Positions 1-16,046 are shown, numbered from the stretch's first letter. The stretch is DNA of 64,000 nucleotides from Paralvinella palmiformis (GCA_025642065.1 JAODUP010000417.1:490001-554000), one strand, 5' to 3'. Notes: generated from the letters alone by a model not told the origin. Numbers and translations: made by a program.

Positions 1-1082
1 AGGGAGAATCAAAGTTCACCCTTTCGCCTTGAATTATTTTGTGGCGCAGCTACAAGTTCACCTAGCCTTTCTGGAAAGCTGTAATCACCTCCGACCCCAT
101 TTTTGGATATTTGTCTGATTTCAGTATAAGAATTAAAGCCTAGATCTATAGATTTAGATCTAGATTTACCTATGTTTTGTTTACAATCGAATCAACGGAG
201 AAGACCACCTTCGGATCCGCCTTAGCTTTCCTCTAGCAGTTTCACCGATCCGCCATTCTATACGGATGGCGGTGACTTAATTTTGGCCGGAAACTGGCTA
301 ACATCCACGTCTGGAGAGTACAGAAATTGATTCAGAAACTAAACTTATTATGCTGATAACAGACGTGTCCTAGATTACATACATCCGTAATAATAGGATT
401 CTATTAGATTGTACCTTTCCACGTCATGTGTCAATTTATCTAAAAGACCTAACACCGGACCATAACCTTGGAATCTAATTTGGCATCACGCCACTGCACT
501 GACCATTGGTAACATCGAAACGGGGCTCCCATGAGCTCGTCCTTGCAGTGATGGTGAGGCGATGAGCCAACTGCAGTCCCACGTTCATTAGTCCCCATTA
601 TAAAGATCCATTTGTACAATTAACGGCATCCCGTGATTGGTTTATTCGGCGGAACCTTCCCGTGTAATGTCCAAATGTCAACCGAACGCGTAGTTCTCAG
701 CCTAAAGTCACAAGTGTAGAAATCTGAAAACGAAACTAGATGAATAAAAATGGAAATGTTGTCAAATTTCAACATTATTTTTCTGAGATGCTGCTGCCAA
801 AATTATTTCTGACAACTTTCTGAAGGGTGGGTACACGTCATCGATCGCAAATTAGGTCAGCCATTAGTAAATAGCTAACATGAGAGTAGCTAGTGGTAGC
901 CCAAATCGGGATATAATGAAAGCGATTGTCAATTTATTTATTACTTCATTGACCTTTCTAATGAAATGTTTCTTTTTCAATTTTATTTCTGAAATTAATG
1001 TCCGTCGTTGATTTGATTTAATTGCACTCTAAATACTATTGATGACGATTGTGATGACACTGATGATGATTATTCCTATTCT

Positions 1083-1167
<85 letters not shown>

Positions 1168-1555
1168 TGATTATCACGATCATCAAAATAATATGATTGC
1201 TTTCATTGGTGTTATGCAATATATGGATTAATTGTGACATGACATTGACTCTTCTTGGCCAACTGAACAATTATGATATTAAACTATATATCAAAACACT
1301 GACGGATGGTTTAATGCATACAAGGTAATGTGGGTTTATCGAAGCATGAAATTGACTACCAAATCCCATCTATTGAGCTACACTGGCTGATGAAAGTCTA
1401 TTTAGTTGATATCCAGAGGGAATACATGAAATATAATTATACCTGAACAAAGAGAGTTAAATAGATCGCTGTGACTATTCATTATCAATTTAGAAACGAT
1501 GAACTTGTAAACCTTAGACATTGACTTGTATGTTCAGTTGTCGGTGATGCCCACC
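1..1555. other. No recognisable gene; low-copy sequence with a triplet microsatellite
   Basis: No convincing coding region on either strand, and I did not find a second copy elsewhere in the window. It is somewhat less A+T-rich than what follows. The only structured parts are a cluster of TAGATC/TCTAGA-like words near 142-172 and the triplet tract listed separately. It may be flanking or older sequence outside the modular repeat zone. Confidence 0.5.
1083..1168. repeat. (ACT)n then (AAT/ATT)n trinucleotide microsatellite
   Basis: About 17 perfect ACT triplets pass into AATAATAAT and then switch to ATTATTATT. The AAT-to-ATT switch makes a short self-complementary junction. No LINE or SINE body is recognisable beside it, so it cannot be called a retroelement tail. 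Confidence 0.9.
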
Positions 1556-1560
1556 CTACA

Positions 1561-1790
1561 TATTAAAGGAGCGCGGGCGCGCTAGCACCCACATAAGGAC
1601 GGACGCACAAACGCATATACACACGAACTCATGCACGCATGCACTAATGCACCAAAACACACATACACGGATATACCCACGTACACACATATACACACAT
1701 ACACCCATGGATTGCCCCCAACCACTTACACACATACCTATAGAAAAATACAGATATACACATACACACAGTCGTACAGGCACCCATACA
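1561..1790. repeat. Degenerate CA-rich tract preceding module E1
   Basis: Irregular CACACA/TACACA runs with interruptions (GCGCGGGCGCGC near 1570, then ACGCACAAACGCATATACACAC). It occupies the position where other E copies have a clean (CA)n tract, so it looks like an aged version of that junction microsatellite. The open frames across it are compositional artefacts. Confidence 0.7.
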
Positions 1791-1794
1791 ATTA

Positions 1795-2290
1795 ATACAA
1801 TGAAACAAACAAACAATGGTTAAGTAATTCCATGACATTTACACAGTCTGCCCCCCAATATATCACAGCCAACTATTTATTGATCTGGGAGGCATTAACC
1901 CTAATTGATGATAAATAATGGAAAACCGATGCTATTTCTAGGAGCGATATAACATCCCATTATGTTAAGCACCATAATCCTATGCCAAATTACCAATAAG
2001 TTGCTCAAGTTATGTGCTAAAGTGAGTGCATGGGGACGATAGGTTCAATTTCCGGGTTCGATTCTCTCGCTGATAGCAACAGCTCACTAACAGAAAGTGC
2101 GTACATCAGTCAGATTTAATCCGAACGCATTTGACACTAAAATTCCCAAGATACTTAATCCTGGTCGATAGGATGACTGCTGATGCATATTAAAAGGCAT
2201 TCAAGTCTCTGGAGATACGCAAAGGAAGATAAATCCGAGGTCGGATTCAGATGACTAACCAGATGCTGAAGAGATCATTAGAAGTTGGTG
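1795..2290 (+). repeat. Module E, copy 1
   Basis: An interspersed non-coding repeat found at least six times here (about 1.8, 8.4, 24.8, 48.4, 54.7 and 61.5 kb). Shared landmarks in order: AATGAAACAAACAAACAA, GATGATAAATAATGGAAA, CCTCATTACCAATAA-like, GTGAGTGCATGGGG, GGTTCAA...GGTTCGATTC, AGATTTAATCCGAACGCATTTGACACTAA, CCTGGTCGATAGGATGACTGCTG and GGATTCAGATGACTAACCA. The GGTTCGATTC word resembles a Pol III box B, so part of E may derive from a tRNA-headed SINE, but no convincing box A was found. Function unknown. Confidence 0.75.
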
Positions 2291-2460
2291 AACCGACTCT
2301 TTGGCCTCATGTGTAGAGCATGAGACTATTTACCTATGGCTATCGTCATGCTGTGCGCGAGTTCGCAAGTTCGCACCTTGGCCGTGGCACTATTGCGAAA
2401 GGAGTTATTCGTCGAGCCAGGCAACTGACAAGGTTTTCTCCACTTAACATGCCATATATT
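2291..2460 (+). mobile_element. Possible SINE-like insertion between E1 and A1
   Basis: This stretch is absent from the other E copies. It contains TGGCCTCATGTGTAGAGC, loosely like a box A, and GAGTTCGCAAGTTCGC, loosely like a box B, about 60 bases later. That spacing would suit a tRNA-derived head, but the match is weak and no target-site duplication is clear. Confidence 0.3.
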
Positions 2461-2540
2461 TAAAATTTTAAATTTTCGTAGAATTGGTCTCAGTTGGGAA
2501 GCCTTAAAATCCAGACCATATGTGTCTGCTCCATTTGAGT

Positions 2541-2890
2541 AACGTAAGTAGAAATTGGAATCAAATATTCAATAAACTAAATAAATAAAAATACTCAGCC
2601 ATGTCACACAATTCTAATTTAATAAAACGGTACTATGTTCATAATATATACAATTTCTCGGATATCTCTATATAATCATAATACATTCAGTATCTACTTC
2701 GGGCTGAAAGGCAGCTTTCACAATTATGGCGAGCAGAAGCCACTTGAGAGATGTAATGTAAAATGATAGTATTATTATAACTGACGGTTACGACCTATGT
2801 TGTATAAGTTGATTTAATTATTTTGGTAGAATATGGATGTAGGGTGGACTAATAACTGTGATAGGTGTCTATTGTCAGTATAATTATCGA
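2541..2890 (+). repeat. Module A, copy 1 (5' fragment only)
   Basis: Shares with copies at 9.35, 12.3, 25.5, 49.1 and 55.25 kb: AATATTCA..AATAAA, ACTCAGCCATGTCACA, CTAATTTAAT, GACAATTTCTCGGATATCTCT, CATAATA.ATTCAGTATCT, GGCAGCTTTCA.AATTATGGCGA and GTTGATTTAATTATTTTGG. Only the first 350 bases are here; full copies run about 2.8 kb. No open frame is shared. Confidence 0.8.
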
Positions 2891-2931
2891 AGAGTTATTT
2901 TATGCATGAAGACTTCTGTTTCGATATAATA

Positions 2932-3060
2932 AAACACGCACACACACAGACACTCATACATAGACTCACACGCACAATCAATCATGTAAGCACACACATG
3001 CACACCCACATGTACGCAATCACGCAGAAACACGCACACACACACATATACATATACAAA
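2932..3060. repeat. Interrupted (CA)n microsatellite
   Basis: CA/TACA dinucleotide runs with ACGC interruptions, lying between the A1 fragment and module C1. Confidence 0.85.
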
Positions 3061-3064
3061 ACAC

Positions 3065-3895
3065 GTGTTCTGTTTCTTTATTTTGCAATATCTAACTTCA
3101 TCCGTTTCAGCAGGTACTGCTAGGTTATTGAATGTGAATTATATTGATGAATTTATTAAACTTGCTGTCTAAATACAGCTATTATTAATCGCTAATAAAT
3201 GAGATGTCCTTGTGTCACTTTTTTGCTTCAATAATGAAGTGTATCTATTGCTGTATGTAGCCGTTTGGATCAAACATAAGTTTCATCAATATTCATTTAC
3301 AGACCTTCCCGTGTGTTTGTTGTAGCCGGGTCAAATAAGTACGAAATAAAGTGATAATGGTTTTCCCCATCAGTTTCGAGTTATTACATCAACTCATATT
3401 ATAAGATATACAGCTATATATGTATTTATGTGTCTCAGTATACTAACTAAAGTATATTGCCATATTAAAATGAATATTGGAATATAATTAGGTTAACGAT
3501 TATTATTTTATTTAGCACTTATTGGACTCCGGCATCTTCAAGTCGAGCTGTGATGGTACACTTAGTTAAAAGCTAGACGTCGTATTCGAAATGGTTCGAG
3601 TCTTTACAGATACAAGACTGTGATGTATCTACTGGTACACTCAGCCAGAAGTGAGAACCTGACAATGATGTTATGGTTATGCGTCTGAGTAATACAATGT
3701 GCCTATAGTGGCAGCTTGCATTGTATGCTCCCTTGGGAGTTGATGTATTGGTGTCTTTATCAGTAAGCTTTCCCGAGGTGTTACAGTGGATGTGTTCCGT
3801 TGAATTAAATACAAGCTTCAATGTTAAATGAAAGACTCGTGAAAGGACTATATGTATATATCCTGAATGAGACAGTGCAAATAATTACATATATG
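3065..3895 (+). repeat. Module C, copy 1, with tRNA-like segment
   Basis: Copies lie at about 19.8, 28.35 and 31.55 kb (plus) and 53.6-54.35 kb (minus). Shared words: GCAATATCTAACTTCA, CTTGCTGTCCAAATACAGCTATTATT, TATACTAACTAAAGTATATTGCC, ATGTCGAGCTGTGATGG, AGAAGTGAGAACCTGACA, GCATTGTATGCTC and AATTAAATACAAGCTTCAAT. Near 3548-3605 is a decayed tRNA-like piece (GCTGTGATGG... GGTTCGAGTC), better kept in the 20.2-kb copy. C probably contains an embedded tRNA-SINE. Confidence 0.75.
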
Positions 3896-3900
3896 AATTT

Positions 3901-3901
3901 A

Positions 3902-3956
<55 letters not shown>

Positions 3957-4020
3957 GGTATGTGTATGTGTGAGTGTGTGTGCGTGTATGACTGTATGTG
4001 TGCATGTGTATAAATGTGTC
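3901..4020. repeat. (TA)n followed by (TG)n microsatellite
   Basis: TA blocks separated by TTTA, then GTGTGTATGTGTGAG-type TG repeats. A TA-to-TG junction of the same kind follows module C at 20.8 and 32.66 kb. Confidence 0.9.
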
Positions 4021-4209
4021 TGTGTGCATCTGTTTGTGTGTATGTGAGAGAGGAAGATAAAGTATGTTTATCTATGAGGCTAACTAAAGAGTATGTGCAT
4101 TTCAAAGCACCAACGAACCCACGCAAAGACACACACATACAAAAATATATTACACACGCAGACATAGACACTCAACGATCCATATTCACACGCATACTAT
4201 AACCGCACA

Positions 4210-5095
4210 TATTTACAAATACAAGTTAAGAAAAAGGCACTCTTGTTCAATAACAATTATTTAATACATATCAGAACCATCAACGACAACACAGTTGCAC
4301 ATATGAACTAATACCTCGATTTATTTCAAAGATAAAGGGAAAGTCGTACGAGGAATAATTTGGTTTGGTATTTTTGGCAATATTTTCACACAATGTATAA
4401 CTATTTAACCCATAAAGTCCTCTCTTATTTATCATTTTGATAGATAGGCAAGGCGGCATATCAAAGGAATGTGAATTATGAAATGCAAATAATAAGATAG
4501 CATCAATCAAGTTGCCATTATCCCGAGTATCGTATATGTCACTGTTTTAGTAATGTATTCTGGTCAATATGTACGTACATATATTTTACTTTCATACTGT
4601 TTTATTGCTGTTGTATCATGTATCTCTTTTGGAGGCAAACATATTTACTTACTACTACTTACTTATGTGACACGGTAAGTATTATAATCAAGCCGTAATA
4701 GAGCCGTGATAGCGCAGTTAGTTACTCTAAGAGTCGGGTTCAATGCTCCGGAGCTGCAATGTTATCATTTGGCTACTGCTTCATTCGTCCATAAAAATGT
4801 AAACCTAACATGACGTGATTGCTATGTGTTTGTGTAAGTATTTGAATATATAAAGGGCATATAATGGCTTGATTCAGATGCTGATTAAAAATTAACTATA
4901 AATTAAAGATTTCGTGGAGTATCTTTAGCCTTCACTGGCCTGTTCTCTATATGACTGTTTAAAATACAATCCCAAACCTTTAACCGTGTGTTACCTACGC
5001 TCTTTCCTAAACCATAGGAGTAGTGATACTACTTAGACGTTGAGCCATTCCTAAAAAACAAACATGTCTTAGTTTGGTGTCTTATCTAATTAAGT
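4210..5095 (+). repeat. Module J, copy 1
   Basis: Shared with about 21.2-22.0, 33.0-33.36 and (inverted) 52.56-53.0 kb. Landmarks: CTCGATTTATTTCAAAGA, GGCAATATTTTCACA, AAGGAATGTGAATTATGAAATGCA, CCTGTTCTCTATATGAC, and the A.CATGTCTTAG word near 5062. A tRNA-like head is visible at 4699-4750 (GCCGTGATAGCGCAGTTAG... GGGTTCAATGC), possibly an older SINE fragment related to the one in module C. No coding capacity. Confidence 0.7.
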
Positions 5096-5127
5096 GTTCC
5101 ATTTTTCTCGAATTAAGAAAATCCCAA

Positions 5128-5286
<159 letters not shown>

Positions 5287-5289
5287 AAC

Positions 5290-6660
5290 AATATTAGGTT
5301 GAATTGCTTGAGTTTGATCTGGATTGACATATATTCACTGACCCAAATGTTAATTTCTACATAACAAGCCTATTAGCAAAATTAACAGTAGAGGCACTTT
5401 TTAATATCCCATGCTACTTCCAAAATATGCATGATGCATTGTTCCAGTGACTCAGTTTTCTCTTCGCTTTGGAATTAGTGCCTTTTTTCACTCAACCAAA
5501 GCAGTGATATCGCTAACTAAGCTAATGAAACAATATTACTAAATTCGTCAACAAATAACTCAGAGTTTAATCAGAAGGTGTTTCCCTAACCGTGATATTG
5601 GTTTCTATTTGCAACTCCAAACAGATGTGCCGCATCATTGGTTAAATATTTAACACCCAGATATCTAGGCGCTGGAAAAATGTAAATATTCCATGGGATG
5701 TTGCTTACACTATTTCTCATTCTATGCCTGCACCAACATATAGACTATGCCAAGGAAGTGTTAATTACTACATTATTAATCACAGTATCTCCATTAAGCA
5801 ACACAGTCGAGTTAGAGCAGATTCATGTGTCCCAAAATATAAGTACAACCTATATTATAGAAATAGAGCCTAAACCTGATTTGGACTCATATAAAATTTA
5901 TAAATGACTATTTTCAGAATTTCCGACTTTTGGCAGAGATCAAGCAGTATGATTTAATTATTTGCACTAATGGATACTATGTTAAGCCTGAGATTAAATT
6001 TAAAATTATTTCTCTTCATAACTACTTTGTATGCTAGCTGATTAATAAAGTAAATAAAATGTATACATATTAATTGACTAAATAATGCTTATAATTGGCT
6101 ACTTAAATTCTGAATTTGTTAATTGCTATTTCATTGTATCTACACTAACAAGATAAGATTAAAGGCCTACTGGGAAGTTAGTACCTCGAGTTTGTCTTCT
6201 TTTTACATACATATATTACGTATAAGGGAATTTCATAGGTAAATGGTATTACTTTATATTTACTCTTAGATCGTTTCCCACTAGCCATACTACAGATGTA
6301 TGCCGTACATAAAACAGGAATTTTTCCTTTGCAATAATCAATATTTATATTTACTTGAATGTTCACCATTTATTAGCATCAGGCAAGAAGTTTAAGTCAT
6401 ACCAACACGAGTGCAGAATGTTACATAAAGTATTAACAAAGAAATATTCATACCTGTGGTTCCGTGATTTGTAGAATATTATGACACGTTATTTCCAGTC
6501 ATATATTCTAGCAACATTCTGATGAATCATGCAAATCTAAATATCCTAAATTTAATAAATATATCAGAAAATGGGTATTAAAACATCTATATCAAATGTG
6601 AATTGAGTTTCTTAATACGTTATTCTTTTGTGCGTTGTGTTGACTTTAAGAATGAAGGAA
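5290..6660 (+). repeat. Module B, copy 1
   Basis: Recurs at about 22.06, 28.8, 33.36 and 62.5 kb (plus) and at 51.06-52.56 kb (minus). Landmarks: TTAATTTCTACATAACAAGCCTAT, TGACTCAG.TTT, AAATATTTAACACC.., TAGGCGC, ACTATTTCTCATTCTATG, TTTAGACTCATATAAAATTTA-like, ATAATGCTTATAATTGG, CACCATTTATTA, and the 3' word ATACGTTATTCTTTTGTGCG, followed in most copies by a (CA)n/(TA)n tract. No conserved open frame, so it is non-coding or a dead non-autonomous element. Confidence 0.8.
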
Positions 6661-6661
6661 A

Positions 6662-6710
6662 ACAACACACACACACACACACACATACACACACACACAT
6701 ACACACACAT

Positions 6711-6765
<55 letters not shown>
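6662..6765. repeat. (CA)n-(TA)n compound microsatellite at the B 3' end
   Basis: CACACA with TACA interruptions changing directly to TATATA. CA/TA or TG/TA tracts also occupy the 3' end of B at about 30.85, 34.87, 62.83 and (inverted) 50.98 kb, so the tract belongs to the repeat unit. Confidence 0.9.
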
Positions 6766-6766
<1 letters not shown>

Positions 6767-6929
6767 TTATCGTTAGATATACAAATGATGGATTAGAGAA
6801 AGGGCATAAAGAATATTGAAAGAAAAAATAATCAAATGAGTTTAGTACAAACAGATATAATTTGAGGTTGTGTTGATTGATTGGCACACCACACATCTCT
6901 CAATCATCTATTTCCTGACGAGACGATAT

Positions 6930-8180
6930 TTCATTTAAATGACTGTAGCAGACACAGTACGCTCTTAAAGCATTATAAGTACTCCTGACTCAGGAATAGA
7001 AACACTGCATCGCCTCTTGAGCGGTGGCATTGGTCATAGTTCGCGCGGTTGGTGTGTTTTATATAACAAGTTTACTTGTATATATGATTCACCTTAGTTG
7101 TTTGTGTGAATATAATTATTTTTCCTATATCCTGTTATGTCCAGTCTGTACTATGACATTCAAGGCTAACTTTAGTCTCCTTGTCCTTAATAAAACTCTA
7201 TATTTTAATTATAGTTTATATAGTAGACATTAGGGCTGATTTGAAAATTTTAATATATAGAACGGCAATTCCGCCATAACATCTGCTAAAGCGCCGATGT
7301 AAATTGTTATAAGAGTGACGAGTAGGTCATAGTATGTATTGAATTTGTATGTTTATGAGGTATCTGACCATCCAGCAAATATCACAAGGCATATTATGCT
7401 GCGGTTGAGAAAGTTCCGTTTTCTATGCGTTCAAGAAAAGTTTATCTAGAGCTGTATATTCAATGTACTATTTGCGTCCTTGGAAGCACGCCGTTTAGGT
7501 GTCTGGCCTGGTTATCCAGCATTTAAATGACTGTAGTAGGCACAGTACGCTCTTAAAGCATTATAAGTACTCCTGACTCAGGAATAGAAACACTGCATCG
7601 CATCTAGAGCGGTGGCATTGGACACAGTTCGCGCGGTTGGTGTGTTTTATATAACAAGTTTACTTGTATATATAATTCACATTGGTTGTATGTGGGAATA
7701 GAATTATCTTTCCTATGTCCAGTTATGTCCAGTTTGTACTATGACATTCAAGATTAGCTCTAATCTGCTTGTCATAAATAACATTTAAGAACTGCAATAG
7801 TTAGAATAGCATAAATTAGGTCAGGTTTGAAAATGATAACATAGTTCAAACAGTATCGAAGCTATGACGCGCTAATACGGTCTGCTTCAGCGCAGATGTC
7901 AGTCTTTTAATAGCAATTAAGCTAAATAGTTTTAATAGTAGTCGCTTCGTGACGCCTGCCGTTGTAAAAACTGATCTTTGAAGACGGTAACAATTGGGTT
8001 ATATAGTTTATATAGTATTGCTTTGAAGAAAGATACAGCAATTGAAAAATAGCTATAAATAGGGCTACTTAGATAATTAAGCTAAACATTCTCACTACTG
8101 CCGTGATCTGACATGGGTGTTTTACACCCAAACTCCACGGCTGTAGGTGATTCGCATTTTGATTTTGCTTGGCGGCTTAG
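6930..8180 (-). repeat. Module F, copy 1: diverged tandem dimer of ~590 bp
   Basis: The block starting CATTTAAATGACTGTAG at about 6932 recurs at about 7521 as a diverged head-to-tail repeat. Both halves carry GCTCTTAAAGCATTATAAGT, GGAATAGAAACACTGCATCG and GCGCGGTTGGTGTGTTTTAT. The same dimer appears inverted at 49.7-50.97 kb, and one unit at about 58.75-58.99 kb, so the dimer was copied as a unit. It runs directly into Fend. Strand follows the 49.6-kb copy. Confidence 0.8.
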
Positions 8181-8310
8181 GGACTGGTGAGACATTACAC
8201 ATGTCTCAGCAAGAAAAGTCGCCACTCTGGATTTAGTCCCCTGAAGAAACGTCCAGAGTTTGAATTCACGGTTCGAGATTATCTGTGCCTGTGCCTTATA
8301 ATACACAGCT

Positions 8311-8312
<2 letters not shown>
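8181..8312 (+). repeat. Fend, copy 1: structured terminal module before (CA)n
   Basis: This about 130-base segment always ends ACACAGCTAAAAC joined to (CA)n. It can fold: GAGACAT/ATGTCTC (loop TACAC) at 8189-8207; then ACTCTGGA (8224-8231) with TCCAGAGT (8252-8259) enclosing a TTTAG/CTGAA hairpin with one G:U pair. GGTTCGAGATT at 8270-8280 resembles a Pol III box B. Copies: about 19.5, 48.2, 49.6, 58.1 and 61.3 kb. SINE-like, but no family is recognised. Confidence 0.75.
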
Positions 8313-8348
<36 letters not shown>

Positions 8349-8402
8349 AACAAGCACCCACACACACACACACACACCCACACACACACACACACATATA
8401 CA
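8313..8402. repeat. (CA)n microsatellite
   Basis: CA repeats interrupted by CAAACAAACAAGCACCCA, sitting exactly at the Fend terminus and running into module E2 through ACACAGATAGACAAGCAC. Confidence 0.9.
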
Positions 8403-9230
8403 CGTATACACAGATAGACAAGCACTTATATACATAATTTAATGAAGCAAACTAAGAGTGGTTGTGTAATTAATTCCCTGACATTTGAATAATCTGGCCA
8501 CCAACATATCACATTGCTTTATTTCGGAGGCTTCCGTGTTAATTGATGATAAATAATGGAAATTTGATGTTTTTTAGCAATGATATAGAATCACATTCTG
8601 TTGAACGTCAGTATTCTCGGCCTTATTAGTAGTAACTTGCTCAAAGTATCTGTGAAGGTTAGTGCATGAGGATAAAAGTTTCAAAGCTACAGGTCGATTC
8701 ATTCGCTGATAGCAACGATTCACTAACAGAACATTCGTATGTGAGTCTGATTTAATCTGAACTCATTTGACACTAATATTCCCAGGGTACTTACTCCTGG
8801 TCGATAGGATGACTGCTGTGGCATAATATAAGGAATATAAGTCTCTCGAGAGAAGGAAGAGAAGATACACATCCGAGGTTGGATTTAGATGACTAACCAT
8901 ATTTCTGATTAATCATGTAAAGAAAAGCTGGTTGTTACTGTATGTTGGGTGTGTGTTTTAGGACTGTTTTCGCGCCTATCTGACTATATTGTTCCATTTA
9001 TATCTGTATAACTGTCTATGTTGTTTCTACTCCATGAAATGTTTACTTTGTGTGGCTATATATCTCTTTATCTCTCTTAATAGATATATTTTGTAAACAG
9101 TGAGTGCATTAAGCATAATTATATTTTGCTACATCTGATTGCAGTCTGAGACAGCTGTGCGACGAAAAACGTAATCGGGAAGTTCCATTTACATATTGAT
9201 CAGTTCATATATTTATGCTTTTACACCAAT
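8403..9230 (+). repeat. Module E, copy 2 (near full length)
   Basis: Same landmarks as the 1.8-kb copy, plus a second half kept here and at 25.2-25.5 and 48.7-48.95 kb: TTACTGTATGTTGG, TTTGTGTGGCTATATATCTC, CAGTGAGTGCATTA.GCATAATTA, GTCTGAGACAGCTGTGCGACG and AATCGGGAAGTTCCATTTACA. It ends at a (TA)n tract after which module A begins. Confidence 0.8.
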
Positions 9231-9231
9231 T

Positions 9232-12212
<2,981 letters not shown>

Positions 12213-12292
<80 letters not shown>
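12213..12292. repeat. (TA)n microsatellite between tandem A copies
   Basis: Near-perfect TA run separating A copy 2 from A copy 3, so the two lie head to tail with a TA tract between them. Confidence 0.95.
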
Positions 12293-12293
<1 letters not shown>

Positions 12294-12299
12294 CATAGC

Positions 12300-14638
<2,339 letters not shown>

Positions 14639-14709
<71 letters not shown>
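14639..14709. repeat. (TA)n microsatellite
   Basis: Pure TA run at the 3' boundary of A copy 3, just before the retrotransposon region. Confidence 0.95.
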
Positions 14710-14713
<4 letters not shown>

Positions 14714-15006
14714 AAAATAGTTCATAGTCGTCCTTACTTCTACCAAACTGTTTCCTGTCTTTTCCCTGCTCCACATAAAATATAATATTTAAGTTTGTTT
14801 ACATCTTGCTAATGTCGCCAGTAAACTCTAGATTCAATTGCTGTCTTTTCAAGTAACTCATAACTACGAAAGCAACAGCTAGAACTGTTCTAGCTGTTTG
14901 TTCTTCGAGTTGTTTTTCACGATTATTTTTCACGTTTGTTCTTCTAGTTGTGTTACTAGTTGGTTTTCTGTTTCCAGCAGGGTTCTAGTTGCTTTCACAC
15001 TAAACC

Positions 15007-15385
15007 ATGGCATATTTCCCCTCTTACCTTCATAGGAGATTTACTTCCCAATATGTTATCACTTTTTTCCACATTTCATACAAATCTGTTATCAATACAC
15101 ACATAAATGTACCGTTACCCTATGTTGATGTCAAACTCATCACTTATAAAAACTATATCTCAGTCTATTATATGTGTGATCCCATCTGAGAAACTTTCTA
15201 ATAGTTCCGACAGCGCGATAACAATCTCACTTCCTCAAAATCTTTTATATTTAACTAAATCTTGCAATAGTTTTCTTACTATTTGTATACTACTAGTAGT
15301 AGGTGACATTCATATGAATCCAGGTCCTCCTACACTGCTAAATATCCGCTTGGCTACCAGCAAAGTTAGGTCCGTCCATATTTAA
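15007..15385 (+). pseudogene. LINE ORF N-terminal part with 2A-like GDIHMNPGP motif
   Basis: Two overlapping frames (15007-15189 and 15107-15385) look like one original frame broken by a shift near 15170-15185. The second has a hydrophobic stretch followed by GDIHMNPGP (codons 15302-15328) and then PTLLNIRLATSKVRSVH, the usual entry to the endonuclease domain of such LINEs. The motif resembles the 2A consensus D(V/I)ExNPGP, with H instead of E. 2A-like sequences are known near the N-terminus of some animal APE-type LINEs; activity here is unknown. The following endonuclease frame is interrupted by a stop. Confidence 0.8.
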
Positions 15386-16043
15386 TCAGCCAGTATCACA
15401 GCCTTCGTAATATTTAAGAAATAGGATATTCTCGGTCTCACTTAGACTTGGTTTAGTCCTCATGACACAACCTCGTCTATTTCTGATATCTCCCCCCTTT
15501 TACCACCAACCAGGTCAGCCTGATCGTGGAGGTGGTGTTGGCTTTCTGGTATCCAATACATTTAAAGTAAAGTCCCATTCTGTATAGATCTATTCTAGTT
15601 TCGAGGCTGACTGCATTGAAATGTTAAGCTGTTCATTTACTGGTTACATCATATGTCCCTATCGGCCTTCTAGAATAACCTCATCGTTCTTTGTTGACTT
15701 TCATAATTTAATAGAAAACTTAGTGAGATCTTAGCAAGTTTTGACTTAAAACAACACGTTTCTTTCTCCACACACATTCATGGCCACTGGCTTGATCTCC
15801 TCATAACCCGGTCTAAAACGGATTGTATCCACACACGAACTACCATAGATGTTTTATCAGATCATTTCACTGCCATAGAAGAAATACAATTTAATTATAA
15901 TCCAGTTGACTCTAAGTGTAATATTCTTTATAGGTACACTCATGACATTGACATTCTCGTATTTAATGATGACATAGTAACATCTTAACTTATCACCAAC
16001 CCTAAAGCTGATTTATCACAATAATGTGAACAATACCACACTA
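15386..16043 (+). pseudogene. LINE endonuclease (APE type) remnant
   Basis: Translation shows GGGVGFLVSNTFKVKSHSV, then FEADCIEMLSCSFTGYIICPYR, then an abrupt join near 15725 to an open segment (15728-15985, stop at 15986) holding HGHWLDLLITRS and LSDHF, the latter the C-terminal SDH motif of APE endonucleases. The portion that would carry the GDFN motif is deleted between the two. Catalytically dead. The frame reaches CEQYHTT at 16043, where the antisense element interrupts it. Confidence 0.8.
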
Positions 16044-16045
16044 CA

Positions 16046-16046
<1 letters not shown>

